Shown: positions 37,387 through 47,152 of the stretch, piece by piece
Layout of the letters: each line of letters starts with the position of its first letter
How positions within the stretch are numbered: position 1 is the first letter of the stretch
NCBI GenBank assembly: GCA_028278245.1
Contig: JANQEQ010000148.1
Span: forward strand, 182,151 to 246,150
DNA: 64,000 nucleotides
Direction: 5' to 3'
Source of the DNA: Phycisphaerales bacterium
GTDB taxonomy: Bacteria; Planctomycetota; Phycisphaerae; Phycisphaerales; SM1A02
The notes under the pieces: generated by a model
The model's database searches: none
What the model saw: only the letters and a program-made list of their open reading frames with translations
What the model was told of the DNA's origin: nothing
Translations under genes and position numbers: made by a program

Positions 37387-38358
37387 ATGGTGCGAATCAA
37401 GGCAAAGGGAAAGTGGATCTCAGGCTTGGATGCCAATACCTCGATGGTTGAGGCAGCGAGACAGTATTTGTCAGTTCGGCTCTCAAGTGCTGTTGAGATT
37501 CTGCCCGCCGCCGCACAGAGTTCAATCAAGGATGTTGAATATGTACACCAGCTGCGCGTGGCAACGCGTAGATCAGATGCAGCCCTAGTCTCATTTCGTC
37601 CCTGTGTCCGGCAAAAGACATTCAAAAAAATGAGGAAACGATTACGGCGAATCCGCGATGCTGCGAGGAATGCGCGGTGTTGTGATGTTCACACTGAGAT
37701 ATTCTCACGTTATCTTGCGGACAGTGATGCACTGGAACGAGAGGTTCTCAAATTCATCCTCAAGACGATTAAGCGTGAGCGTTCTTCGGCTCAGGAAACA
37801 GTGGTTGCTGCTTCAGAGCGCTATCCCGAGGACCAACTTCGCCAGCGTGTGGATAAACTCATTCAGAAGCTGAGACAGCCCGCTGACAATCCCCGTGCCA
37901 CACTATTGGATGCTGCGCGGGATACGTTGCCGAAAACAATTCAGCGTGTCAACGAGGCAGCAAATGAAAATCTGAAAATCCTGACCAATTTGCATAGATT
38001 GAGGTTATGCGGAAAGAAGCTGCGCTACGCAATGGAACTCTTTGCCCCATGCTATGAACCTGAATTACGTCGGGATTATTATCCCATTGTTGAGCAGATG
38101 CAGGAACACCTCGGTCAGATCAATGACAGTCGGGAGATTATTCACAGACTGGAAGACATGGTTGAAAGGATGTCAGGAAATGATCTCAAATCGGACGATG
38201 AACTGACGAAGCAGGATCTGCGACAAGGGCTCCTCGATCTTGTACAGTTATTTCAGCAGGAGCGTGATAGACAGCGCGTTACATTTCTGCAGTGGTGGGG
38301 TGATCAACATGTTTCATCGTCCTGGGATCAATTGAATGCACTGACAAGAGAAGCTTGA
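37387..38358 (+). CDS. CHAD-domain protein
   Basis: A 323-residue helical protein of the CHAD family. VHQLRVATRRSDAAL is the conserved His/Arg-rich helix; KKMRKRLRRIRDAARNARCC and LHRLRLCGKKLRYAMELF are further basic conserved helices. CHAD domains bind inorganic polyphosphate. The next gene, a Ppx/GppA phosphatase, starts 2 bp after its stop, so both likely act on polyphosphate granules. The ATG at 37387 is preferred; a TTG at 37372 abuts a GGGAGG with no spacing. Confidence 0.9.
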   Translation: MVRIKAKGKWISGLDANTSMVEAARQYLSVRLSSAVEILPAAAQSSIKDVEYVHQLRVATRRSDAALVSFRPCVRQKTFKKMRKRLRRIRDAARNARCCDVHTEIFSRYLADSDALEREVLKFILKTIKRERSSAQETVVAASERYPEDQLRQRVDKLIQKLRQPADNPRATLLDAARDTLPKTIQRVNEAANENLKILTNLHRLRLCGKKLRYAMELFAPCYEPELRRDYYPIVEQMQEHLGQINDSREIIHRLEDMVERMSGNDLKSDDELTKQDLRQGLLDLVQLFQQERDRQRVTFLQWWGDQHVSSSWDQLNALTREA

Positions 38359-38360
38359 GT

Positions 38361-39962
38361 ATGACGGAAATCTCAACCGCAACTCACGAACCTGCAACAC
38401 GTTTTGCAGCTATTGATGTTGGAACAAACAGCATTCGCCTGATCGTGGCGGAATCACTGCCCGATGGGGGATATCGGCTGCTCGATGATGAAAAGGAACC
38501 CAGCGGATTGGGTATGGACATGGCAAACTCGTCCGAGCTGTCACCCGGGATAATGCGGCAGGCGCAGCAGACGATTGCACACATGAAAGCAATTGCCGAG
38601 GGATACGGTGTGCCAAATCCCCGAGCCGTGGCTACCTGTGCCGTTCGGGAAGCGAACAACCGGCAGCAATTCGTTGATCTGGTCTACGATGCTACAGGTC
38701 TGAAACTGGAAGTAATCTCGGGAGAAGAAGAAGCGAAGCTGGCGTATCTGAGCGTGAGTTATGCCATGGATATCCGCTCGCGTTCCGTGGCGACCGTAGA
38801 CATCGGTGGTGGCAGTACGGAAATTGTCCTCAGCAACAACGGCGTGATCGAATATGTGCATTCTCTTCCACTGGGGGCGGTCCGCCTGACCGAAGCTCAT
38901 AACCTGGATCAGTTGCCTGATGAGAATTGCATGAGTGAGCTGCGCAAAACGATTAAAAAAACACTGAAAAAACACGTTTCACAACCGGTATGGATGCCAC
39001 AGTTTATGATCGGAACCGGGGGAACATTCACTTCATTGGCGGCAATTGCACTCGGCCGGGAATCGACTTCCAGGCGAGGTGATCTCGATCATGCATTCGT
39101 ACGGGGTTATGAACTGGAGCGGTCACAGGTCAAGCGAATACTGCACTGGTTGAGTTCGATGAGCACTCGCGAACGGACAAATATCCAGGGATTGAGTGAA
39201 GATCGGGCGCGCATCATTGTCGCCGGTATTGCCATCATCCAGGCCGTGATGAAACGACTGGGCATTCGCATTCTACAGGTACATGATCGTGGTATTCGTG
39301 ACGGTTTGCTCCTCAGCATGATTAACGATCAGGATGTTCAGCATGATTCATTTGATCATGGTCCAAATCGAATGAAGGAAATCGAAAATTATGCACAGCG
39401 GTGTCAATACGACCGCCAGCACTGTGAACACGTTGCCCGATTGACCGGTCGTATTTTTGATCAACTCCAACAGAAGTTGCCGAGTCATGAAAGCGAATGG
39501 ATGACACCACATCATCGTGAATTATTGCTTGCAGCAGCGATCCTTCATGATGTGGGGTATCACGTCAATTATCGAAGGCATCATAAGCACAGCTATCACC
39601 TGATTACTCACAGTGAAATGCCGGGATTCAATCAACGCGAGCTGGAAATAATTGCGCTGGTGGCGCGCTATCACCGCCGCGCCCTGCCCAAGCAAAGGCA
39701 CGAAGCTTTTTCCAGATTGTCCGTAGACGATCAGCTTCTGGTTCAACGATTGGCTGCGATTCTCCGCATGTCTGATGGGCTTGATCGTAGCCATACTGCC
39801 AGCGTCAGCGATGTCACGCTGGATCTATCATCGAAGTGCGCACTGTTTAACGTGCATTCCAGCACCGACCCCGGAGTGAATCTCTGGGGCGCAGCACGAA
39901 AGAGTCAACTGTTTCAAACAGTGTTTGATCTCGAAGCAAGGTTTGAATCATGCGATTCATAA
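38361..39962 (+). CDS. Ppx/GppA phosphatase with C-terminal HD domain
   Basis: A 533-residue exopolyphosphatase or guanosine pentaphosphate phosphohydrolase. The actin-like part shows FAAIDVGTNSIRLIVAE, TVDIGGGSTEIVLSN, SLPLGAVRLTE and FMIGTGGTFTSLAAIAL. From about residue 340 an HD-like domain follows (LLAAAILHDVGYHVNYRRHH; HSYHLITHSEMPGF). Ppx enzymes release phosphate from polyphosphate; GppA acts on pppGpp; which applies is not certain. It is coupled to the CHAD gene. Confidence 0.93.
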   Translation: MTEISTATHEPATRFAAIDVGTNSIRLIVAESLPDGGYRLLDDEKEPSGLGMDMANSSELSPGIMRQAQQTIAHMKAIAEGYGVPNPRAVATCAVREANNRQQFVDLVYDATGLKLEVISGEEEAKLAYLSVSYAMDIRSRSVATVDIGGGSTEIVLSNNGVIEYVHSLPLGAVRLTEAHNLDQLPDENCMSELRKTIKKTLKKHVSQPVWMPQFMIGTGGTFTSLAAIALGRESTSRRGDLDHAFVRGYELERSQVKRILHWLSSMSTRERTNIQGLSEDRARIIVAGIAIIQAVMKRLGIRILQVHDRGIRDGLLLSMINDQDVQHDSFDHGPNRMKEIENYAQRCQYDRQHCEHVARLTGRIFDQLQQKLPSHESEWMTPHHRELLLAAAILHDVGYHVNYRRHHKHSYHLITHSEMPGFNQRELEIIALVARYHRRALPKQRHEAFSRLSVDDQLLVQRLAAILRMSDGLDRSHTASVSDVTLDLSSKCALFNVHSSTDPGVNLWGAARKSQLFQTVFDLEARFESCDS

Positions 39963-39996
39963 TGAATGACGCCAGCCGTGTCAGTGTGGATTTACA

Positions 39997-41586
39997 CTAA
40001 TCCTCATCCGCAGTTGTCGATCCCGGCTTGAGGAGCGGGAACAGAATGACATCGCGGATACTCTGGTTGTTCGTAAGCAGCATCACAATGCGGTCAATTC
40101 CCAGTCCCAATCCGCCGGCTGGAGGCATCCCAACCCGTAGTGAATGGATGAAATCCTCATCGAGAGTGCGGTAGGCTTGCTCCTCCTCATCTGAACCTGC
40201 AAGCTGTTCAGTAAAGCGTGCCAGTTGCACGTCCGGATCGTTCAGCTCCGTGTACGCGGTGCCTATTTCCATACCTCCGATGAGCAGTTCCCAACGCTCA
40301 CACAGATGAGGATTGTCCCGCTGAGGTCTGGTCAGAGGTGAAATAACAGCGGGGTAGTCGGTGATGAATGTTGGTTTACAGGGATCGATCTTTGGTTCGC
40401 AGTGTATTTCAAAAAGCTGGTTGGCCAGCAACCAGTGATCCAGTGTGTCTGCCTTTTCCAGATTCTGCGCTTGCGCGCATTGACGCACTTTCGCTTCATC
40501 AGTCATGGGAAATTGCATTGTGGTGGCAAAGAGATCACCGTAAGCGACCTGATCAAATGGCCGCGACCAGTCGATTACAATTTCACCAAACGGTAATTTG
40601 CCGCTTGTGATGCTGGGATCGGAGGCACAGGCAAGATGATGGAGTAATGATTCAGTCAACTCCAGCATGGACCAGCAATTCCCGAATGCCTCGTACACTT
40701 CCATCGATGTGAATTCGGGATTGTGACTACGATCGACGCCTTCGTTGCGGAAGTTGCGGTTAATCTCGTACACCCGTGGCATACCTCCGACGAGCAGGCG
40801 TTTGAGGTAGAGTTCCGGTGCGATGCGCAGAAACAGCGTGAGGTCCAGCGCATTGTGATGAGTGGTGAAGGGTTGCGCAGCCGCGCCTCCCGCCAGCGGT
40901 TGCATCATCGGTGTTTCGACTTCCAGAAAATCGCGATCATCAAGGAACGAACGAATTTGTGAGACGATGCGGCTGCGTTGCTGAAATGTTTCGATCGTGC
41001 CTGGATTGGCGTACATATCAACGTACCGTTGCCGATAACGCAGTTCAGCATCCACCAGGCCGTGCCATTTCTCCGGAGGTGGTACCAGACTTTTGCAGTG
41101 AACCTCGAAGCGATCTGCCCAGACACAGATTTCGCCCTTCTGTGTCGCTCCCATGCGACCGCCCGCAACAACGATGTCACCATAGTCCAGTTTCTTGGCG
41201 AGTTTGAAACTCTGCTCATCAAGTTGGGCTTTGGAAAGGCTGATCTGCAGATCGCCTGAGTGATCGCGCAGTACGATGAACACGAGCTTGCCCATCGCCC
41301 GATGTTGAATGCAGCGACCTGCAACCAGAACCTCAGCCCGAGGATCATCAGCGGGTATATCTGGCTGATCCTTTGTTGCTTCCTTATGCGCTTCGTGAGC
41401 TTTCTGATCGAATCTGGATCGTGCCTCGGCTAGTGAGATCAATCCCTCAACCCGTCTGCCGTAGGGATCAATCCCCAGCTCGTCACGCCAACGATTCAGT
41501 TTGTCCAATCGCGCTCGAACAAGTGTGTCGTGATTCTTCGCGACCGCATCGGTCATCTTTGTATTTTTATCAGTAGGTGGGGTCAT
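39997..41586 (-). CDS. lysS: Lysyl-tRNA synthetase, class II
   Basis: A 529-residue cytoplasmic enzyme that charges tRNA-Lys. N-terminal OB domain near 60-180 (AGRCIQHRAMGKLVFIVLRD); class II motif 1 near RSRIVSQIRSF, motif 2 MPRVYEINRNFRNEGVDRSH, motif 3 GLGLGIDRIVMLLT. The ATG at 41586 is chosen from several in-frame starts because it begins the conserved part. Length is normal. It stands alone between the Ppx end and sorting-tail genes. Confidence 0.97.
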   Translation of the reverse strand: MTPPTDKNTKMTDAVAKNHDTLVRARLDKLNRWRDELGIDPYGRRVEGLISLAEARSRFDQKAHEAHKEATKDQPDIPADDPRAEVLVAGRCIQHRAMGKLVFIVLRDHSGDLQISLSKAQLDEQSFKLAKKLDYGDIVVAGGRMGATQKGEICVWADRFEVHCKSLVPPPEKWHGLVDAELRYRQRYVDMYANPGTIETFQQRSRIVSQIRSFLDDRDFLEVETPMMQPLAGGAAAQPFTTHHNALDLTLFLRIAPELYLKRLLVGGMPRVYEINRNFRNEGVDRSHNPEFTSMEVYEAFGNCWSMLELTESLLHHLACASDPSITSGKLPFGEIVIDWSRPFDQVAYGDLFATTMQFPMTDEAKVRQCAQAQNLEKADTLDHWLLANQLFEIHCEPKIDPCKPTFITDYPAVISPLTRPQRDNPHLCERWELLIGGMEIGTAYTELNDPDVQLARFTEQLAGSDEEEQAYRTLDEDFIHSLRVGMPPAGGLGLGIDRIVMLLTNNQSIRDVILFPLLKPGSTTADED

Positions 41587-41744
41587 GATGTCATCGTCCA
41601 AACAGCAGTGTGTCATGATTGACGGTGACGATCTTATCTTCCCCATCGGTGCCGTCCAGCGTGGCATGCATACATGACATCCTCACGACCTCATGGATCG
41701 CGAGGATAGGGTGACAGGTCGTCGGTCTTTGCTGAATGGCTAAT

Positions 41745-42356
41745 TCAGCGCCGCCTGCCGTTGATGCGTAATCCAAAAGCCAGCAGAGTCAAAGCCGCAG
41801 GACCGGGTACGATGTTTCCCATTATTCTCAGCGCGGTCGGATTTGGTCCAGTCAGGGTGTACCCGGTGCCTTCCTGTTTCGTGAATGGATTTTCACCGGT
41901 TACTCCATCAAAGATACCCGCAATGTAATCGGGATCACCGTTGCTCGACCATCTCATCCAATAGTCGCCCGGCGTCAGGATGACATCAAAGGCTTCATCT
42001 CGCCAATTGGAGCTGTATGGATCGGTCCCCAGATGGTAGACCGCGTCGGCGATGGGATTGTCATCCATGGGATTGCCGAAGCCATCATCGGGCAGCAATG
42101 TACCGAGCATTCCCAGGCCCAGAGTGTCACGCACGACCCAACCGTCGACACCAATGGAACTTATTTGCCATGCCTCGTCGACCACGGAAAACGGCTGATA
42201 GGTGGTAAGTCCCTGGAAAAAGTTGCTTCCGCTGACAGGGCGGCCCAACCAGTTTGCCTGTGTACCGTTGTCCAGCAACATTCCTGCTTGGGCAGGTATC
42301 GCAGTAAGCGCGAAAACTCCCACGGCAATCGCCGCGCGATATAGAGCACGTATCAT
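41745..42356 (-). CDS. Secreted sorting-tail protein 1 of a tandem pair
   Basis: A 203-residue protein. Signal MIRALYRAAIAVGVFALTAI-PAQA, then a beta-rich domain with (Y/D)HLGTDPYSSNWRDE and GDYWMRWSSNGDPDYIAG, and the tail VPGPAALTLLAFGLRINGRR, a PEP-CTERM-like end. Nearly all motifs recur in the gene at 42602-43222. ATG at 42356 follows a purine-rich leader. Function unknown; surface display is inferred. Confidence 0.82.
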   Translation of the reverse strand: MIRALYRAAIAVGVFALTAIPAQAGMLLDNGTQANWLGRPVSGSNFFQGLTTYQPFSVVDEAWQISSIGVDGWVVRDTLGLGMLGTLLPDDGFGNPMDDNPIADAVYHLGTDPYSSNWRDEAFDVILTPGDYWMRWSSNGDPDYIAGIFDGVTGENPFTKQEGTGYTLTGPNPTALRIMGNIVPGPAALTLLAFGLRINGRRR

Positions 42357-42601
42357 TTGGATCTCTCTCTTTTTTCTCTCTCGACTCAAATAACTTGCAC
42401 ACCCTTCAGATGCACAAACGCATGCGCTGCATCCAGCACAATGCGTTTAGCATAGCACGAAATCATTGAGTATCAAGAGTTTTTAGCAATGGTTTCCCAG
42501 GATCAATAGATCTTTAATGAATCCTGTATAGAGGATGCTTACCTCTCCATATTCATCATGAGCTTTCAGATCACTTGGTCTCTATATCGGATGTAGTGAT
42601 T

Positions 42602-43222
42602 TCAACCACGGCGCTTACGCGAGCTGAGGATACCCAGAGCCAGCAAAGTCAGTGATGCCGGACCAGGGACTGCCGAGCCGTAAATACGTAACGGGCTGGA
42701 ATACTCACTCGGATAGCAGTTGAAACCAGTGCTGGTGCGCTGTTTGGAGTAAGCGGGCGGCCCGGATTCGCCATTAAAGAGGATTGCTGCATAACTCGGA
42801 TCACCGTTGTGCGACCAGAGCATCCAGTAGTTACCCTCCTGGAGGACGATATCAAATTCCTCATCCCGCCAGTTGGAGGAATAGGGATCTGATCCAAGGT
42901 GATACACCGCAGAGCCAATGGGATTAAGCCAATCGGGAGTTCCGTAGCCAGTTTCAGTGAAGAGTGTTCCCCTCATACCCTGGCCCAGCGGATCCTGAAG
43001 AACATACCCGTCGGTACCGATGGTATCGACATGCCAGTCAGAGCCAACAACAGAGAATTGTTGAATGATGAACAGCCCACCGAAAATATTAACACCGGCA
43101 ACGGGTCTGCCCAGTCCGTTTGCCTGGGAACCGTAGTTCAGGAGCAATTCTGCTTGTGCAGGTAGCGTCGAGAATGCAATGGCACATGCGAAAGCTATCG
43201 CGCGGAAACTATAACGCCACAT
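42602..43222 (-). CDS. Secreted sorting-tail protein 2 of a tandem pair
   Basis: A 206-residue paralogue of the protein at 41745-42356. MWRYSFRAIAFACAIAFS is the signal; YHLGSDPYSSNWRDEEFDI and GNYWMLWSHNGDPSY match the sister; the tail is VPGPASLTLLALGILSSRKR. The two share a purine-rich leader before the ATG, so a recent tandem duplication including the 5' region is likely. The downstream gene lies 245 bp away. Confidence 0.83.
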   Translation of the reverse strand: MWRYSFRAIAFACAIAFSTLPAQAELLLNYGSQANGLGRPVAGVNIFGGLFIIQQFSVVGSDWHVDTIGTDGYVLQDPLGQGMRGTLFTETGYGTPDWLNPIGSAVYHLGSDPYSSNWRDEEFDIVLQEGNYWMLWSHNGDPSYAAILFNGESGPPAYSKQRTSTGFNCYPSEYSSPLRIYGSAVPGPASLTLLALGILSSRKRRG

Positions 43223-43444
43223 GGGGATCTCTCTTCTTTTTCTCTCTCAACTCGAAAAATCTGCCCATCACCAAGGATGGACAATCACAAACGCTGGATT
43301 TGAAATTCAGCGCTACACAATCAGTCTACTCCGTAATCCTTTGAATGCAAATACTTTCCGAGAAGGAATAGAAGCTTTCCCTGTTATTTTTTTATACAGA
43401 GTAAAAACGGGAAAAAGTCCCCCATTTTCACAGATCCAAACCCC

Positions 43445-43984
43445 CTAACTTGCCTCAGCACGTAGAGATAGGATGAGTTGGACCTTGCCGATCTGCTCAT
43501 CGAGCGCCTGGGCTATCTCCAGAGCAGATTTTCCTGAGTCAGCCAACTGATATACCGATCGGGTTAACGGATCCAAATCCCCAAAGGCATCCGAAGATGG
43601 GGTGTCAGGTGAAATTGGTGGAGCCTGAGCATGTGGGGTGGCAGTCAATGTATGTGCGGGCGGTGATCCGGAAGTAACCGAAACCTTTTCAAGCAGCGCT
43701 TGAAGCTCATCACGACATTGGTCCGCCTGGTCGATCAATTGCTCAAGTTGCTCTGCTCGGTTGATGAGTTTTGCGCTGAGTTCCCGGACCGTATCGTGGA
43801 TTTCCGCACTCATCACATGGAAATCGTCCCGATTCTGACGAACTGCTTTGATCTGCTCGATTCTCTGGCGGGGCGTAGGCTGAGAGGCTTTTCTCGCCGC
43901 AATCTTCGATCGGATCGAGATTGTGAAAATCAGGCCGAGTAATATCACCCCAACCACCATCAGAAATCCGGGAATCCAGTCCAT
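43445..43984 (-). CDS. Membrane-anchored coiled-coil protein of unknown function
   Basis: A 179-residue protein. The N-terminus is one membrane helix (MDWIPGFLMVVGVILLGLIF), then a charged helical region (RQRIEQIKAVRQNRDDFHVM; AEQLEQLIDQADQCRDELQA) likely forming a coiled coil, a Pro/Ser/Thr-rich linker and a C-terminal helix-turn-helix-like end (VYQLADSGKSALEIAQALDE). The arrangement resembles DUF6115-type proteins. ATG at 43984 is preferred; upstream residues lack such features. It is divergent from tilS. Confidence 0.75.
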   Translation of the reverse strand: MDWIPGFLMVVGVILLGLIFTISIRSKIAARKASQPTPRQRIEQIKAVRQNRDDFHVMSAEIHDTVRELSAKLINRAEQLEQLIDQADQCRDELQALLEKVSVTSGSPPAHTLTATPHAQAPPISPDTPSSDAFGDLDPLTRSVYQLADSGKSALEIAQALDEQIGKVQLILSLRAEAS

Positions 43985-44144
43985 CGGCCGGACTTCAGTT
44001 GCGGTCCCCAGGCTGACGCAAAGCCAGGATTCGGTAACTTGTGGGAGTTGAATGGAGGGGGATATCACATACATGACGCCAAAACCATACTCGAACTTCA
44101 TTTCAAGATACCATTTCCACGGTGATTTGCGCCATATCGAGAGT

Positions 44145-45248
44145 ATGACATTGGAAACTCAACCTGAGAAAATTGCGGATCAATCGGGATTGTTGCCCTT
44201 AGCAGCACGCCGGCATCGGTTGGTGGCAGAAATCGACCGTCGACTCAGGCGGAAATGCGGCCTTTGGTCTTGTGTAACTGAACAAGCGCTACGTCCATCA
44301 ATACTGGTTGGAGTTAGCGGAGGAGCGGACTCAACCGCACTACTCATGGCTTGTGTGGTACTTCGAAATCGTTATCGAGGCAGAACATCTGACTCATATC
44401 AGGAATTTGAACTTGCTGCCGCTTACGTGAACCATCACCTGCGATCCGAAGCGGAGGTGGAAGCTGATTTCGTAGCTGACCTATGTCAGAAACATTCAGT
44501 GCCGTTCTTGCTCAAACACGTACATCCCAATCACATGCAGGGGAATCTGCAAGCCAATGCAAGATCAATGCGCTATCAGGCGCTCACAGATGCAGCGTCG
44601 GAAACAGGGGCGGATTATGTTGCCGTAGCACATCACGGTGAAGATCAACTCGAAACTCTCCTGATTGCATTGTGTCGAGGAACTTCTCTTGCCGGTTTGT
44701 CAGGCATGGCGTGGAGCAGATCCCTTACCGACAAAATCAAATTGCTGCGCCCGATGCTGGGTGTGAAAAAGAAAGATGCTGAAGATTTTTGCACAGCAGC
44801 GCAGATTAATTGGCGCATCGACTCTTCCAACGATGATCAGTCTCAGATACGTCCACGATTGAGACGGGATATTTTGCCGATTCTGGAAGAGCTTTGGCCG
44901 GATGCTGCTCGCCGCGTCACTCATTCAAGGGAAGTCATTGCTGAAGCCGAGCAATTATGGCAGAAACGCGTAGAGGAAATCTTCGGCCGAGATTCAGATT
45001 GTTCCTGGGATCGCAAGGTGCTCCGAGGAAATCCGATCCTGTTGATTTCTTCCGGATTGCGCCGTGCTGCACTCCACCATAATCCAGGTATTGCAGATAC
45101 ATTGGGGCAGCGTCAACTTCTGGAGGCAGCTGAGTGTATTGTTGATGCCGGCACGGAGCCGAAACAATTTCACTGGCCGGGCGGTTTGGTTCTCAAAATC
45201 ACAAGTAAGCAAGTGACACTGAACTTCTCGGAGGAAAATGACCGGTAG
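44145..45248 (+). CDS. tilS: tRNA(Ile)-lysidine synthetase
   Basis: A 367-residue ATP-pyrophosphatase that makes lysidine at C34 of tRNA-Ile(CAU), letting it read AUA. The PP-loop SGGADSTALL lies near residue 57 (ILVGVSGGADSTALLMA); AYVNHHLRSEAEVEADFV, VAHHGEDQLETLLI and INWRIDSSNDDQSQIR are family motifs. Start at 44145 avoids a long unconserved extension from 44052. The C-terminal part is shorter than in E. coli. It is followed 55 bp on by a small receiver-like gene. Confidence 0.95.
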   Translation: MTLETQPEKIADQSGLLPLAARRHRLVAEIDRRLRRKCGLWSCVTEQALRPSILVGVSGGADSTALLMACVVLRNRYRGRTSDSYQEFELAAAYVNHHLRSEAEVEADFVADLCQKHSVPFLLKHVHPNHMQGNLQANARSMRYQALTDAASETGADYVAVAHHGEDQLETLLIALCRGTSLAGLSGMAWSRSLTDKIKLLRPMLGVKKKDAEDFCTAAQINWRIDSSNDDQSQIRPRLRRDILPILEELWPDAARRVTHSREVIAEAEQLWQKRVEEIFGRDSDCSWDRKVLRGNPILLISSGLRRAALHHNPGIADTLGQRQLLEAAECIVDAGTEPKQFHWPGGLVLKITSKQVTLNFSEENDR

Positions 45249-45303
45249 CACAATTCAATCATCATGAGGATTCAGTGAGATAACATCCACAGGAAACAGA
45301 AGA

Positions 45304-45678
45304 ATGGATCAATCAAAGAAAGTCGTGCTGGTCGGGCATTGCGGACCCGATATGCACATGTTGAAAGCAGCAGTGAGTCGGGTGGTTCCAGACATTCCGG
45401 TGGAATTCGCTAACGATGATGGAGCCCTTCAGGGTTTCATCTCAACGGATGCAATTCTGCTCGTCAATCGCGTACTGGATGGATCCTTCTCAACCGGTAG
45501 CGGTATTGAATTGATTGAGAATCTTGCTCGTAGCGAGTCACCACCGACCATGATGTTCATCTCCAACTTCGAGGATGCCCAGGCAAAGGCTCAAAAAGCA
45601 GGGGCAAGTGAAGGTTTCGGCAAGGACCAGCTCTATGATGAACGGACCGCAGAATTGCTCCGTCAGGCATTATCATGA
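45304..45678 (+). CDS. Receiver-like protein without the phospho-acceptor Asp
   Basis: A 124-residue protein with the length and strand pattern of a CheY-type receiver (VVLVGHCGPD; ILLVNRVLDGS; MMFISNFEDAQAKAQKAGAS; GFGKDQLYDE). At the usual phospho-Asp position (LVNRVLDG) it has Asn, and the acidic pair at the end of strand 1 is GHCGPD rather than DD. It is therefore probably not phosphorylated in the normal way, and may act as a protein-interaction module. AGGA lies 9 nt before the ATG. Adjacent to tilS with no kinase nearby. Confidence 0.75.
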   Translation: MDQSKKVVLVGHCGPDMHMLKAAVSRVVPDIPVEFANDDGALQGFISTDAILLVNRVLDGSFSTGSGIELIENLARSESPPTMMFISNFEDAQAKAQKAGASEGFGKDQLYDERTAELLRQALS

Positions 45679-45738
45679 TGCACAAAACGGGGGAATTGCT
45701 AGCATAGCCCGCTTCTGTTCATTGCAAGGAGATGACCG

Positions 45739-47142
45739 ATGACCACTTTGGCTGCCCCGCTGCTCAACCGTGTTGATACTGAACTTGAAGGCGCTCTGGA
45801 ACGCCTGTGCGAATTGCTCAGAATCAAGAGCATCAGCACGGATCCAGCGTTCAAAGATGACACCATGAAGGCGGCTCAATGGTGTACCGACCAGCTCTCA
45901 GAGATCGGATTCGATGCAAAGGTTCGAGAAACAACCGGCCATCCGATGGTTGTTGCGCATTACAATCCCGCCGGTGGGGATTCCAAGGGGCCGCATGTGA
46001 TGTATTACGGCCACTACGATGTGCAACCGCCTGATCCACTGGATCTGTGGGACAGCGATCCATTTGATCCCCAAATCATTGATGCTGAACATGGCAAACG
46101 AATTGTCGCGCGAGGCGCAGTAGATGACAAAGGTCAGTTGATGACTTTCATCGAGGCGTTCCGCATCTGGAAAACTGAGCACCGTAGCCTGCCGATCCGC
46201 ATCACCGTTTTCCTGGAAGGGGAGGAAGAGTGCGGCAGCCCCAGCATGGAGCCGTTCTTTAATGCCAACAAGGAAGAACTGACCGCAGATGTCTGCCTCG
46301 TGAGTGACACAGGTATGTGGGATATCAATACGCCGGCAATTACGTACATGCTGCGAGGCTTGGTTTACATCGATGTGACATTGAAAGGACCGAGTCACGA
46401 CCTCCATTCAGGCATGTACGGCGGTGCGGTGGTCAATCCCAACAACGCGCTGGCTCGGATACTGGGTGAACTTCATGATGATCAGGGCGTGGTGCAGATT
46501 CCCGGCTTTTACGATGATGTCATCACGCTCAGCGACGAGGAGGCAGCGCAGTGGAACGGGCTTGGTTTCGATGAAGCAGAATTCCTTGCTTCAGCGGGAT
46601 TGAAAACCCCGATCGGTGAAACCGGTCAGAGCACGCTGCAACGCACCTGGTCGCGGCCGACTTGCGATGTCAACGGCATGTGGGGCGGCTACATCGGAAA
46701 AGGCGCTAAAACTGTTATCCCGGCGGAAGCATCAGCGAAGATCAGTTGCCGACTTGTCGCAAAGCAGGATCCACAAAAAGTCTATGACGGATTGGTGAAG
46801 TTCCTGGAGGATCGCACACCACCTGATTGTTCATGGGAGATTGAGTGTCACGGTGTTTCCCCTGCGATCCGTGTTCCCACTGAGTCGCCCTATCTGGAGG
46901 CCGCAAGGAAAGGTCTGGCTGAATCATTCGGTGTTGATCCCGTGCTGATTGGGACCGGCGGATCGATTCCGGTCGTAGGTTCGATCCAGGAACTTCTGGG
47001 ATTTGATTCTCTTCTGGTAGGTTTCGGCCTGGATGACGATCGGGTTCACTCGCCGAACGAGAAATTTGAAGTGAAGTGTTTTGAAATGGGTATCAAAGCC
47101 CACATTGCCATGCTTGCGCAGTTGGCAGAGATCAATAGCTGA
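45739..47142 (+). CDS. M20-family dipeptidase/metallopeptidase
   Basis: A 467-residue zinc peptidase of the CNDP-like M20 family. Zinc ligands and catalytic residues: VMYYGHYDVQPPD, RGAVDDKGQLMTFIEA, FLEGEEECGSPSM, VSDTGMWD, and the C-terminal DDRVHSPNEKFEV. The dimerisation (lid) domain lies near 180-380. It would cut dipeptides or related amides in the cytoplasm. AAGGAG precedes the ATG at 45739. Single gene. Confidence 0.94.
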   Translation: MTTLAAPLLNRVDTELEGALERLCELLRIKSISTDPAFKDDTMKAAQWCTDQLSEIGFDAKVRETTGHPMVVAHYNPAGGDSKGPHVMYYGHYDVQPPDPLDLWDSDPFDPQIIDAEHGKRIVARGAVDDKGQLMTFIEAFRIWKTEHRSLPIRITVFLEGEEECGSPSMEPFFNANKEELTADVCLVSDTGMWDINTPAITYMLRGLVYIDVTLKGPSHDLHSGMYGGAVVNPNNALARILGELHDDQGVVQIPGFYDDVITLSDEEAAQWNGLGFDEAEFLASAGLKTPIGETGQSTLQRTWSRPTCDVNGMWGGYIGKGAKTVIPAEASAKISCRLVAKQDPQKVYDGLVKFLEDRTPPDCSWEIECHGVSPAIRVPTESPYLEAARKGLAESFGVDPVLIGTGGSIPVVGSIQELLGFDSLLVGFGLDDDRVHSPNEKFEVKCFEMGIKAHIAMLAQLAEINS

Positions 47143-47152
47143 TCATGGAGTG

